DNA of 64,000 bases from Flavobacterium endophyticum (GTDB lineage: Bacteria; Bacteroidota; Bacteroidia; Flavobacteriales; Flavobacteriaceae). Numbering within the stretch: position 1 is the stretch's first letter; every line of letters starts with the position of its first letter. The notes beneath the pieces were generated by a model that saw only the letters and a list, made by a program, of their open reading frames with translations, did no database searches and was not told where the DNA came from. The DNA is taken from assembly GCF_003634455.1 (NCBI RefSeq), contig NZ_RBLC01000001.1, positions 124,001-188,000 on the forward strand, read 5' to 3'. Below are positions 44,394-51,421 of the stretch, piece by piece. The translations under genes were made by a program, and so were the position numbers.

Positions 44394-44401
44394 TAAATTT
44401 G
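44394..44401 (+). promoter_or_regulatory. -7 promoter element of the methyltransferase gene at 44419
   Basis: TAAATTTG is an exact TAnnTTTG match, 17 bases before the ATG at 44419. It faces the minus-strand element at 44383-44390. Confidence 0.55.
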
Positions 44402-44418
44402 TGGCTTAAATAAATACG

Positions 44419-45150
44419 ATGCAAAAAGAAAAAAATACTTGGTTTGCCTCTTGGTTCGACACTCCATATTACCACATACTCTACAAAGACCGAGATTATG
44501 AAGAAGCCCAAGTGTTTATGGACAATATCACGAATTATCTCAATCTTCCTGAAGACGCAAAAATATTAGACCTAGCCTGCGGAAAAGGCCGCCATTCGGT
44601 CTATCTCAACCAGCTTGGATACGATGTCACGGGTGCTGACTTATCTGAAAACAGCATTGCCGAAGCCTCCAAATCTTCAAATGCTAAATTGCATTTCAAA
44701 GTTCACGACATGAGGGTTTCGTTTGATGAGAAATTCGACGCGATTTTCAATCTGTTTACCAGCTTTGGCTATTTCGAAAACGACGAAGACAACCTTACGA
44801 CTTTAAAAGCCATAAAAGAAAGCTTGTCTGAATATGGTTTTGCCGTCATCGATTTTATGAACGTGCATCACGTTATCCAAAATCTGGTTCCGGAAGAAAC
44901 CAAAACCGTAGAAGGCATCGATTTTAAGATTAAACGCTATGTAAGGGATGGCCATATCTTCAAAGAAATCGACTTTGAAGACAAAGGCGAGAAATTCCAT
45001 TTCGTAGAAAAAGTCCAAGCCCTGACACTAGAGGATTTTGAAGAGATGATGGAAGAAGCGGGTATTTTCCTCCTAGATACTTTCGGGGATTATAAATTAA
45101 AAAAATTCTACAAGCACGAAAGCGAACGATTGATAATGGTTTTCAAATAA
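44419..45150 (+). CDS. Class I SAM-dependent methyltransferase
   Basis: A 243-residue soluble methyltransferase. Motif I is ILDLACGKGRHSVYLNQLG (about 49-67), followed by DVTGADLSENSI (motif II) and FDAIFNLFTSFGYF (motif IV region). The opening W-F-A-S-W-F-D-T-P-Y-Y-H-I-L-Y and the internal TSFGYF resemble the SAM-methyltransferase group widespread in Flavobacteria that is annotated only generally. The substrate is unknown. It has its own promoter and precedes the ZIP transporter gene by 40 bases; co-transcription with that gene is possible. Confidence 0.87.
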   Translation: MQKEKNTWFASWFDTPYYHILYKDRDYEEAQVFMDNITNYLNLPEDAKILDLACGKGRHSVYLNQLGYDVTGADLSENSIAEASKSSNAKLHFKVHDMRVSFDEKFDAIFNLFTSFGYFENDEDNLTTLKAIKESLSEYGFAVIDFMNVHHVIQNLVPEETKTVEGIDFKIKRYVRDGHIFKEIDFEDKGEKFHFVEKVQALTLEDFEEMMEEAGIFLLDTFGDYKLKKFYKHESERLIMVFK

Positions 45151-45190
45151 TTTAGGTCGAACCTCCACTACTAAATTTCTAAGTGTCACT

Positions 45191-45904
45191 ATGAATAACA
45201 TTTTGCCTTATATACTGCCCCTGCTTTCCGTTTTAATCGGCTATGCCATCGCATTATTCCTAAAACCAAAGAAGAAGACCAACCTGAAACTATTGATGGC
45301 TTTTAGCGGTTCATTCCTGCTTTCCATTACGGTGATGCACCTGCTACCCGAAGTATATGAAGCCGAACATCATGCCCATCACGACCACGGTCATGAGCAT
45401 TCTAATGTTATAGGGATTTTTATCATGCTCGGAATCTTATTCCAGATTATCTTAGAGTTCTTCTCAAAAGGAGCGGAACACGGACACGTTCACGGCCATG
45501 AAGAAATCCACAAAATGCCTTGGCTGCTATTCATCAGCCTTTGCATTCATGCATTATTAGAAGGATTTCCTGTAAGCCACCATCATGACTTGGCATTAGG
45601 AATAGCCATCCATCACTTGCCGATTGCCATTATCCTGACTTCTTTTTTCGTCAATGCAAACCTCAACAAGACGGCTATTTTGCTATTTATGATTGCCTTT
45701 GCAATAATGACGCCTTTAGGAACCGTTCTTTCAGAATACCTTCCTTTCTTGACTGCTTATTATACCGAAATCACTGCAGTCGTAATCGGAATATTGTTCC
45801 ATATTTCGTCTACGATTATTTTTGAAAGCAGCGAAGGGCATAAATTCAATCTTGCTAAGCTGTCGATGATTGCGATTGGAATTGTAGCGGCTTATTTTAT
45901 ATAA
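45191..45904 (+). CDS. ZIP family metal transporter
   Basis: A 237-residue inner membrane protein with about seven or eight helices. It imports divalent cations such as zinc, manganese or iron. The loop after helix 2 is His-rich (EAEHHAHHDHGHEHS, then EHGHVHGHEE), as usual in ZIP proteins. Helix 4 and 5 metal ligands are visible in CIHALLEGFPV and in AIHHLPIAI. The short length is normal for the bacterial branch. It lies 40 bases after the methyltransferase gene and about 85 bases before the murQ start. Confidence 0.92.
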   Translation: MNNILPYILPLLSVLIGYAIALFLKPKKKTNLKLLMAFSGSFLLSITVMHLLPEVYEAEHHAHHDHGHEHSNVIGIFIMLGILFQIILEFFSKGAEHGHVHGHEEIHKMPWLLFISLCIHALLEGFPVSHHHDLALGIAIHHLPIAIILTSFFVNANLNKTAILLFMIAFAIMTPLGTVLSEYLPFLTAYYTEITAVVIGILFHISSTIIFESSEGHKFNLAKLSMIAIGIVAAYFI

Positions 45905-45955
45905 AATCAAGCTAAATTCAAAGCCTAGCCTCCTGCTTTAGTAGGCAAAACTTTG

Positions 45956-45963
45956 TAACTTTG
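45956..45963 (+). promoter_or_regulatory. -7 promoter element of the murQ operon
   Basis: TAACTTTG is an exact TAnnTTTG match, 27 bases before the murQ ATG at 45991. A GCCTA...TAGGC inverted repeat lies just upstream at 45923-45946. Confidence 0.6.
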
Positions 45964-45990
45964 AAACTAATTCACTTTGCACTTTAAAAA

Positions 45991-46803
45991 ATGAGCTTCA
46001 TTAAAACCACAGAGCAATCTTCAAAATACGAGCACTTAGAAAAAATGCCTATTGCAGAACTGCTTCAAAACATCAATAACGAAGACAAGACCGTTCCGCT
46101 TGCCGTTGAAAAGGCACTGCCGCAGATTGAAAAATTGGTTGAAAAAGTAGTCGAAAAGATGAAAAACGGCGGCCGATTATTCTACATCGGAGCCGGAACT
46201 TCTGGACGCTTAGGAATCGTCGATGCTTCTGAATGTCCGCCGACATTTGGCGTTCCATTTGATTGGGTCATCGGAATTATTGCCGGAGGCGACACTGCCA
46301 TCCGAAAAGCAGTAGAATTTGCAGAAGACGATAAAGAACAAGCTTGGAAAGACCTGCAAGAGTGGAATATTACTGAAAAAGATATTGTTATCGGAATCGC
46401 TGCTTCGGGAACTACGCCTTATGTTATCGGAGGCCTGCAGAAATGCAATGAAAATAACATCGCCACAGGAAGCATTTCCTGCAATGCCGGAAGTCCGCTG
46501 TCACAGACATCTAACTTTCCGATTGATGTGGTAGTCGGACCCGAATTCGTAACCGGAAGCTCCCGAATGAAAGCCGGAACCGCCCAGAAATTAGTCCTAA
46601 ACATGATCTCGACGGCAACGATGATCCAGCTCGGAAAAGTCAAAGGCAACAAGATGGTCGATATGCAATTGAGTAATCACAAACTAGTAGGGCGAGCTGT
46701 AGGAATGATTATGGAAGAGCTTTCCATATCAGAAGATGAAGCAAAATCATTACTCGAAAAATACAAGAACGTCAGGAATTCTATAGAGAATTATAAAAAG
46801 TAA
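45991..46803 (+). CDS. murQ: N-acetylmuramic acid 6-phosphate etherase
   Basis: A 270-residue SIS-domain enzyme that cleaves the lactyl ether of MurNAc-6-phosphate to give GlcNAc-6-phosphate and lactate, for cell wall recycling. The hallmark FYIGAGTSGRLGIVDASECPPTFG, with the catalytic Glu, is complete. Further motifs are GIAASGTTPYV and VVGPEFVTGSSRMKAGTAQKL. The C-terminal region is shorter than in E. coli MurQ (298 residues). It is the first gene of a tight six-gene series that runs to terC, each gene starting within about nine bases of the previous stop or overlapping it. Confidence 0.96.
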   Translation: MSFIKTTEQSSKYEHLEKMPIAELLQNINNEDKTVPLAVEKALPQIEKLVEKVVEKMKNGGRLFYIGAGTSGRLGIVDASECPPTFGVPFDWVIGIIAGGDTAIRKAVEFAEDDKEQAWKDLQEWNITEKDIVIGIAASGTTPYVIGGLQKCNENNIATGSISCNAGSPLSQTSNFPIDVVVGPEFVTGSSRMKAGTAQKLVLNMISTATMIQLGKVKGNKMVDMQLSNHKLVGRAVGMIMEELSISEDEAKSLLEKYKNVRNSIENYKK

Positions 46804-46806
46804 CCT

Positions 46807-47031
46807 ATGAATACTGATAAAAAAATACTCCAAAAAGGAATCTTATACCTGTCCATCGCAATGCCCTTGCTTTTTCTAGGTCCTGTCATTATCCACAGTG
46901 CTTTTAAAAACCAGAGCCATCCGTGGTATGTAGTTGTTTTGGGCTTTGGTATTTTAGCCTGTTTGGGAGCCATGATGATGTTATTTTTGGGAATCCGAAA
47001 AATCATGAACAGCCTATTCAAGAAGCGATGA
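46807..47031 (+). CDS. DUF6095 family small membrane protein
   Basis: A 74-residue protein with two membrane helices, GILYLSIAMPLLFLGPVII (about 11-29) and VVVLGFGILACLGAMMMLFLGI (about 42-63), and a basic C-terminus (RKIMNSLFKKR). This matches the DUF6095 pattern in Flavobacteriaceae, of unknown function. It begins three bases after the murQ stop. Its last codons overlap the pentapeptide-repeat gene in the sequence ATGA, so the two are translationally coupled. Confidence 0.85.
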   Translation: MNTDKKILQKGILYLSIAMPLLFLGPVIIHSAFKNQSHPWYVVVLGFGILACLGAMMMLFLGIRKIMNSLFKKR

Positions 47032-47600
47032 AAGAAACGATTCACATAGGCAAGACGTTTACCAAAGTAATCCATACCGAAGAATCGGTTACCCATCGGG
47101 AATTTGAAAACTGTACTTTTATAGACTGCGACTTCTACGGCAGCAACTTTTCACAAAGCCAATTTTTAGACTGTACTTTTAAAGGCTGTAACCTTTCAAT
47201 GATAAAGCTGAATGCGACAAGCCTAAAAAACGTCGAATTTGAGGAATGCAAAATGATGGGCATTGCCTTTGAATATTGCGATGATTTCCTATTCGAAGTA
47301 AAGTTTAAAGACTGCATGTTAGATTTTTGCTCTTTTGCGAACAAGAAAATGCAGAAGACTCAATTTTCAACTTCGTCCATGCAGGAAGTCAATTTCTCTG
47401 GTACCAACCTCACCAAAGCTATTTTTGATGACGTAAATTTAAACGGTGCCTTGTTTGACAAAACCATCCTGATGGAAGCTGATCTGTCAAAAGCCTATAA
47501 CTTTTCGATCGATCCCGAATTAAATTCAATAAAAAAAGCAAAGTTTTCGCTGAAAGATGCGGGCGGCTTATTAGAAAAATACAACTTAAAACTCGTTTGA
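47028..47600 (+). CDS. Pentapeptide repeat protein
   Basis: A 190-residue soluble protein built of A(D/N)LXX-type pentapeptides. Clear examples are FENCTFIDCDFYGSNFSQSQ, FLDCTFKGCNLSMIKLNATS and VNFSGTNLTKAIFDDVNLNG, which form a right-handed quadrilateral beta helix. The Cys-rich repeats resemble the McbG/Qnr-like group, some members of which protect DNA gyrase, but no further evidence supports that role here. The ATG at 47028 is used because it overlaps the upstream stop as ATGA and an earlier in-frame ATG lies inside the previous gene. It ends one base before the next gene. Confidence 0.87.
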   Translation: MKETIHIGKTFTKVIHTEESVTHREFENCTFIDCDFYGSNFSQSQFLDCTFKGCNLSMIKLNATSLKNVEFEECKMMGIAFEYCDDFLFEVKFKDCMLDFCSFANKKMQKTQFSTSSMQEVNFSGTNLTKAIFDDVNLNGALFDKTILMEADLSKAYNFSIDPELNSIKKAKFSLKDAGGLLEKYNLKLV

Positions 47601-47601
47601 T

Positions 47602-48183
47602 ATGGAAGCAAATTCTCATTTTTTAGAAAGTGCGAAAAAGCAGTTTTTGTACTATAAGACACTAGGCGAAAAAGCAATACATCAATTAGAAGACGAACAG
47701 CTTTTTGTAGCGCTAAACGAAGATACCAATAGCATTGCCACAATTGTAAAGCACCTGCATGGCAATATGCTTTCGCGCTGGACCGATTTTCTTACTTCAG
47801 ATGGAGAAAAAGACTGGCGCAAGCGAGATGATGAATTTGTAGACACCTACCAATCCAAAGAAGAGCTGCTAGAAAAATGGAACGAGGCGTGGGACTGTCT
47901 TTTTAATGCGCTAAACCCGTTACAGCCGGAACAGCTTACCGATATCATCTATATCCGAAATGAAGGCCATACCGTCGTGGAAGCAATCAACAGGCAGCTG
48001 GCACATTATCCGTATCATATCGGACAGATTGTCTTTTATGCCAAGCTGTTAAAAAAGACCGAATGGGACAGCCTTTCTATCCCGAAAAACAAATCGGGAG
48101 ATTATAACGCTGCCAAATTTTCAAAAGAAAAGTCCATTAAAAATTTTACCGACGACGAACTAAAAGGCTTAAACTCTAAATAA
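47602..48183 (+). CDS. DUF1572 (DinB-like) family protein
   Basis: A 193-residue soluble helical protein. It matches the DUF1572 branch of the DinB/YfiT-like four-helix bundle. The three metal-binding His positions of the fold are probably His51 or His53 in VKHLHGN, His134 in NRQLAHYPYH, and His138 in the same stretch. The opening SAKKQFLYYKTLGEKAIHQL and RDDEFVDTYQSKEELLEKW are typical. DinB-like proteins of this fold are often thiol-dependent metalloenzymes (for example with bacillithiol or mycothiol), but the activity is not known here. It follows the pentapeptide-repeat gene directly. Confidence 0.88.
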   Translation: MEANSHFLESAKKQFLYYKTLGEKAIHQLEDEQLFVALNEDTNSIATIVKHLHGNMLSRWTDFLTSDGEKDWRKRDDEFVDTYQSKEELLEKWNEAWDCLFNALNPLQPEQLTDIIYIRNEGHTVVEAINRQLAHYPYHIGQIVFYAKLLKKTEWDSLSIPKNKSGDYNAAKFSKEKSIKNFTDDELKGLNSK

Positions 48184-48564
48184 ATGAAAAAAATACTTCC
48201 TTTCGCATTACTTTCACTAGGACTGTTGTCCTCTTGTTATACGGTAGAACGCAACTGCAAAGACTTTAAAACTGGAGAATTTGAATTTGCATACGAAGTC
48301 AATGGTGTAAAAAAAACATCTCATTTTGTAAGAAACGATACGTTGGAAATTGATACATTTGAGGGAAAGACCGACAGTTCCTCTGTCCGATGGATTAACG
48401 ATTGCGAATATGTCTTGGAAAAAATAAATCCGAAGAATATGGCCGAAAAGCAAGCAATCCACATGAAAATTTTGAGTACAACCGAAAATTCTTATACATT
48501 TGAGTTTTCAAAATTAGGAGACGTAAACAAACAAAAAGGAACAGTAACCAAAATCAATAAATAA
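48184..48564 (+). CDS. Small lipoprotein of unknown function
   Basis: A 126-residue lipoprotein with a lipobox at LSSC (Cys18). The body opens YTVERNCKDFKTGEFEFAYEVNG and appears all-beta, with alternating strands and a few charged turns, and a second Cys (Cys25) near the start. I have seen related small proteins in Flavobacteriaceae but know no function. The ATG follows the previous stop with no spacer (TAAATG) and precedes the TerC gene by eight bases, so it belongs to the murQ transcription unit. Confidence 0.8.
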   Translation: MKKILPFALLSLGLLSSCYTVERNCKDFKTGEFEFAYEVNGVKKTSHFVRNDTLEIDTFEGKTDSSSVRWINDCEYVLEKINPKNMAEKQAIHMKILSTTENSYTFEFSKLGDVNKQKGTVTKINK

Positions 48565-48572
48565 ACATCAAA

Positions 48573-49349
48573 ATGGAAGTATTTTTAAATCCGGACGCTT
48601 GGATCGCTTTGCTAACCCTTACCTTTCTGGAAATCATCTTGGGTATCGACAACATCATCTTTATTTCGATTGTAACCGGAAAATTGCCTGTTGAGGACCG
48701 AAAAAAAGCCACAAGAATAGGTTTGTTCTTGGCCATGTTTATGAGAATCGGATTGCTTTTCGGAATCACGCTTCTTATCGCCATGAAAGCGCCGTTGTTT
48801 TCTTTTGATTTTGGATGGTTTAGTGCCGATATTACCGGACAAGCCCTAATCTTATTACTCGGAGGATTGTTCTTGATTTATAAGAGTACTAAAGAAATAC
48901 ATGAAAAAGTAGACCATAAAGGCGAAGAAGAAAAAAGCTTGGGCAGCGCTGCTAAAAAATCATTCTCCAACGTTATCCTTCAAATCCTGCTGATTGACTT
49001 GATTTTCTCCGTTGATTCCATCCTAACAGCTGTCGGAATGACCAACGGCCTAGAAGGTGCCTTATATATTATGATTACGGCTGTAGTTATCTCTGTCGGA
49101 GTCATGATGCTTTTTGCAGTTCCTGTTGGAAATTTTGTCAATGCCAACCCATCCATCCAGATTTTAGGGCTGGCTTTCTTGATTCTTATCGGTTTTATGC
49201 TGATTACAGAAAGCATGCACCTATCTGGCGCACAATTGGCCGGACAGCACGTAGGTGCCGTTCCAAAAGGTTATTTGTACTTTGCCATTGCCTTCTCGCT
49301 TGCGGTAGAATTTATCAATATGAAAATGCGCAAGAGGGCTTCTAAATAA
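48573..49349 (+). CDS. TerC family integral membrane protein
   Basis: A 258-residue membrane protein with seven or more helices. It opens LTLTFLEIILGIDNIIFISI, the TerC signature, with Asp residues in the first helix and in QILLIDLIFSVDSILTAVG. The YhaP/YoaE-like TerC proteins are now thought to export manganese, in some species to metallate secreted proteins; tellurite resistance is only a historical name. It ends the murQ operon and is followed by a strong terminator. A charged loop, KVDHKGEEEKSL, separates helices 3 and 4. Confidence 0.92.
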   Translation: MEVFLNPDAWIALLTLTFLEIILGIDNIIFISIVTGKLPVEDRKKATRIGLFLAMFMRIGLLFGITLLIAMKAPLFSFDFGWFSADITGQALILLLGGLFLIYKSTKEIHEKVDHKGEEEKSLGSAAKKSFSNVILQILLIDLIFSVDSILTAVGMTNGLEGALYIMITAVVISVGVMMLFAVPVGNFVNANPSIQILGLAFLILIGFMLITESMHLSGAQLAGQHVGAVPKGYLYFAIAFSLAVEFINMKMRKRASK

Positions 49350-49368
49350 GCTTACAGTACATACTATA

Positions 49369-49400
49369 TAAAACGCTTCCAGATTGGGAGCGTTTTTTTT
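49369..49400 (+). terminator. Intrinsic terminator of the murQ-terC operon
   Basis: AAACGCTTCC pairs with GGGAGCGTTT (one T-G pair) around AGATT, followed by T8. The repeat array begins 38 bases further on. Confidence 0.9.
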
Positions 49401-49438
49401 GAAGAGCATCTGTCTTACTATCCTAGCTCAGTAAAAAT

Positions 49439-49711
49439 GACGCTCCAAACCCCACGCTTGACGTTCAATCATCCGCCATTGGCGTTGTAAGTCCCGCGTA
49501 CGGGGTTCTTAACTCCGGGCGACACGTTAGTAACCCTAAAACTGGCGTTCGCGACCCCAATTTTGGCGTCCTGAGATTGGATTTTGAGGTTCGGAACGCC
49601 AAGCGCGGGTGTCGCGACGTCAAACACGGATGATAGAACGTATCGGACGGGGCATTTTCATGCGTTGGCGGGTGTTTTTATCGGGCTCGCGGGTGTTTTT
49701 CATAAGCTTGG
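49439..49711 (+). repeat. Thirteen-unit degenerate 21-bp tandem array
   Basis: The region between terC and the PhoX-like gene breaks cleanly into 13 consecutive units of exactly 21 bases, beginning at 49439, 49460, 49481, 49502, 49523, 49544, 49565, 49586, 49607, 49628, 49649, 49670 and 49691. No insertions or deletions are needed. Units share a loose pattern G-R-S-G-T-T-C-N-N-A-A-C-C-C-C and then six variable bases; 12 of 13 begin with G. Units 12 and 13 share their first ten bases (GGGTGTTTTT). By eye the first nine units are over half G+C, against about one third in neighbouring genes. No gene, promoter or terminator is visible inside. Confidence 0.8.
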
Positions 49712-49839
49712 AGAGGAATTAGGTACTTATACCCTTTCATGCACATAAAATAACATTCCGTTGGTTTCAAAAACAATTCCTTTACGTTTAAATATACTTT
49801 TAAAAATCATTCCTTAATTTAATGTTAACGTCTCATAAA
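49712..49839. other. AT-rich non-coding stretch after the 21-bp array
   Basis: About 130 bases of ordinary AT-rich intergenic DNA with no ORF of note, no hairpin and no repeat. It completes the 520-base gap between terC and the PhoX-like gene, which otherwise holds a terminator and the 21-bp array. Confidence 0.7.
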
Positions 49840-49847
49840 TAGCTTTG
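49840..49847 (+). promoter_or_regulatory. -7 promoter element of the PhoX-like gene
   Basis: TAGCTTTG is an exact TAnnTTTG match, 22 bases before the ATG at 49870. No TTG lies at normal spacing. Confidence 0.55.
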
Positions 49848-49869
49848 TGCCAAACAAAAAACCAACAAA

Positions 49870-51351
49870 ATGAGACAACTAAAAACAAAAAACTTCGCTT
49901 TATTGGCGACATTGAGCCTTGTGATGGCAAGCTGCCAGAACGATGACAATTCTAACGGAACTCCCGTAAACAAGGACATTGATTTTACATCGCATTCCTC
50001 AATACCGCCTTTCGTTTTTCCGATGGCCGGATTTGAAGACATGCAAATCAGCACCTTAATTACAAGTGCCGACCAACTATCGCAATCGCCAACCTTCGTG
50101 TATGGCGCGCAGCCGGATGGTGCAGGATTGATGAAAAACCCTTCTGGAGAAGGCTACATCTTGATTTCCAACCACGAAATCCTACAGGCGGTTTCTAGAG
50201 TATACCTAGACAAGACGTTCAAGCCTGTCAAAGGAGAATATATTGTTGACGGTGTTGGAGGTATGACGCGTTTGTGTTCTGCAACATTGGCTGTTCCAGA
50301 AATCCACGGATTTGGACCGATATTCTTGACGGCTGGAGAAAGCGGTGAAGAAAGCATGGTTCACGGTATCGACCCAATGGGACTTACGAACGACAGAAGC
50401 AGAACTGACCGAGTACTTCCTGCTTTAGGAAAAGCAAGTATGGAAAATGCCGTGCCGCTTCCAAAAGAAGCGTACCAAGGCAAGACTGTTATCTTGATAG
50501 GAGAAGACCAATCGTATGCTACGTCTCATGCCAGTGCCGGACAGCTAATCATGTACATGAGCAATACCGTAGGCGACCTGTCGAACGGAAAATTATATGC
50601 CTTAAAAAGAACGGACGGAAACCAAGTAGAAACGGCTATGACCTTAAACAATACGTATAATGTTTCGTTTGTTGAAATTCCGAATGCCAAAAACCTTACA
50701 GGTGCGGTAATCAACACGACGGTAAACAACTTAGGCGCTATCCGTTTTTCAAGAGTGGAAGACGTTGATTACAGAAAAGGCGGAGGCAGCAACAGCCGCG
50801 AGGTCTATTTTACAGCAACAGGTCAGGCGACATCAAACGCTCCTGTAGATGGCTATACGATGTGGGGACGTGTGTACCGATTAAAAATGGATGCCAACAA
50901 CCCATTGGCTGGAACTCTTGAAGTAGTAGCCGAAGGCGACAGTACTCCGGGAACGGGATTAATCAATCCTGACAACCTTTGCGTTACCGAAAACTTCGTG
51001 TACATCCAAGAAGATGGCGACAGCTACTATGCTGCGGCACAACACGATTCGTATATCTGGCAATACAACATTGCTACTAAGCAAAACAAGCCTTGGCTGA
51101 ACATGAACCATAAAAGAACGGATGCTGCTTGGAACTCTTTGTACAACCAGACAGGTGAAATGCGTTTCGGAAGCTGGGAATTTGGAGCCATGATTGATAT
51201 TTCTGATGTCATCGGCGTTCCGGATACCTTCATGGTCAACGTACATCCGCACACTTGGCAGAAAGATGCTTTCCTAAATGCTGACGGAAGCGGCAGAAGC
51301 ACAAACAAAGAAGGTGGCCAGACGGTAATCATCAGAAACGTACAGCGCTAA
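49870..51351 (+). CDS. PhoX-like (DUF839) lipoprotein phosphatase
   Basis: A 493-residue lipoprotein with a lipobox at MASC (Cys22). The body is a beta-propeller of the PhoX/DUF839 family. Family blocks seen include ILISNHEILQ (the N-H-E motif), GGMTRLCSATLAVPE, IRFSRVEDVDYRKGGGSNSREVYFTATG and TGLINPDNLCVTENFVYIQEDG, which provide Glu and Asp ligands for the Ca/Fe cofactor in PhoX alkaline phosphatases. This suggests hydrolysis of phosphomonoesters outside the inner membrane, but the canonical E. coli-type Pho box is not apparent upstream. The cytochrome c peroxidase gene begins 70 bases after its stop. Confidence 0.85.
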   Translation: MRQLKTKNFALLATLSLVMASCQNDDNSNGTPVNKDIDFTSHSSIPPFVFPMAGFEDMQISTLITSADQLSQSPTFVYGAQPDGAGLMKNPSGEGYILISNHEILQAVSRVYLDKTFKPVKGEYIVDGVGGMTRLCSATLAVPEIHGFGPIFLTAGESGEESMVHGIDPMGLTNDRSRTDRVLPALGKASMENAVPLPKEAYQGKTVILIGEDQSYATSHASAGQLIMYMSNTVGDLSNGKLYALKRTDGNQVETAMTLNNTYNVSFVEIPNAKNLTGAVINTTVNNLGAIRFSRVEDVDYRKGGGSNSREVYFTATGQATSNAPVDGYTMWGRVYRLKMDANNPLAGTLEVVAEGDSTPGTGLINPDNLCVTENFVYIQEDGDSYYAAAQHDSYIWQYNIATKQNKPWLNMNHKRTDAAWNSLYNQTGEMRFGSWEFGAMIDISDVIGVPDTFMVNVHPHTWQKDAFLNADGSGRSTNKEGGQTVIIRNVQR

Positions 51352-51376
51352 TTTTCAATTTAGATATCCATAACCG

Positions 51377-51410
51377 ACAACCCTTATCCTTCATAAGGGT
51401 TGTTGCTTTT
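51377..51410 (+). terminator. Intrinsic terminator or attenuator between the PhoX-like and peroxidase genes
   Basis: ACAACCCTTAT pairs with ATAAGGGTTGT around CCTTC, followed by TGCTTTT. The tail is imperfect, so some read-through into the peroxidase gene is likely. Confidence 0.75.
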
Positions 51411-51421
51411 ATTCAAATTAC

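Noticed and set aside
47028..47600. Quinolone-resistance-type (Qnr) pentapeptide protein
   Set aside because: The repeats are right for the fold, but the length and loops of Qnr are not evident, and parC/parE lie several kilobases away with no operon link.
48573..49349. Tellurite resistance determinant
   Set aside because: TerC-family proteins are mostly linked to manganese export. No other ter gene is nearby, so the historical name is not evidence for resistance.
49439..49711. CRISPR array
   Set aside because: There is no constant repeat alternating with unique spacers, the period is only 21 bases, and no cas gene is present in the window.
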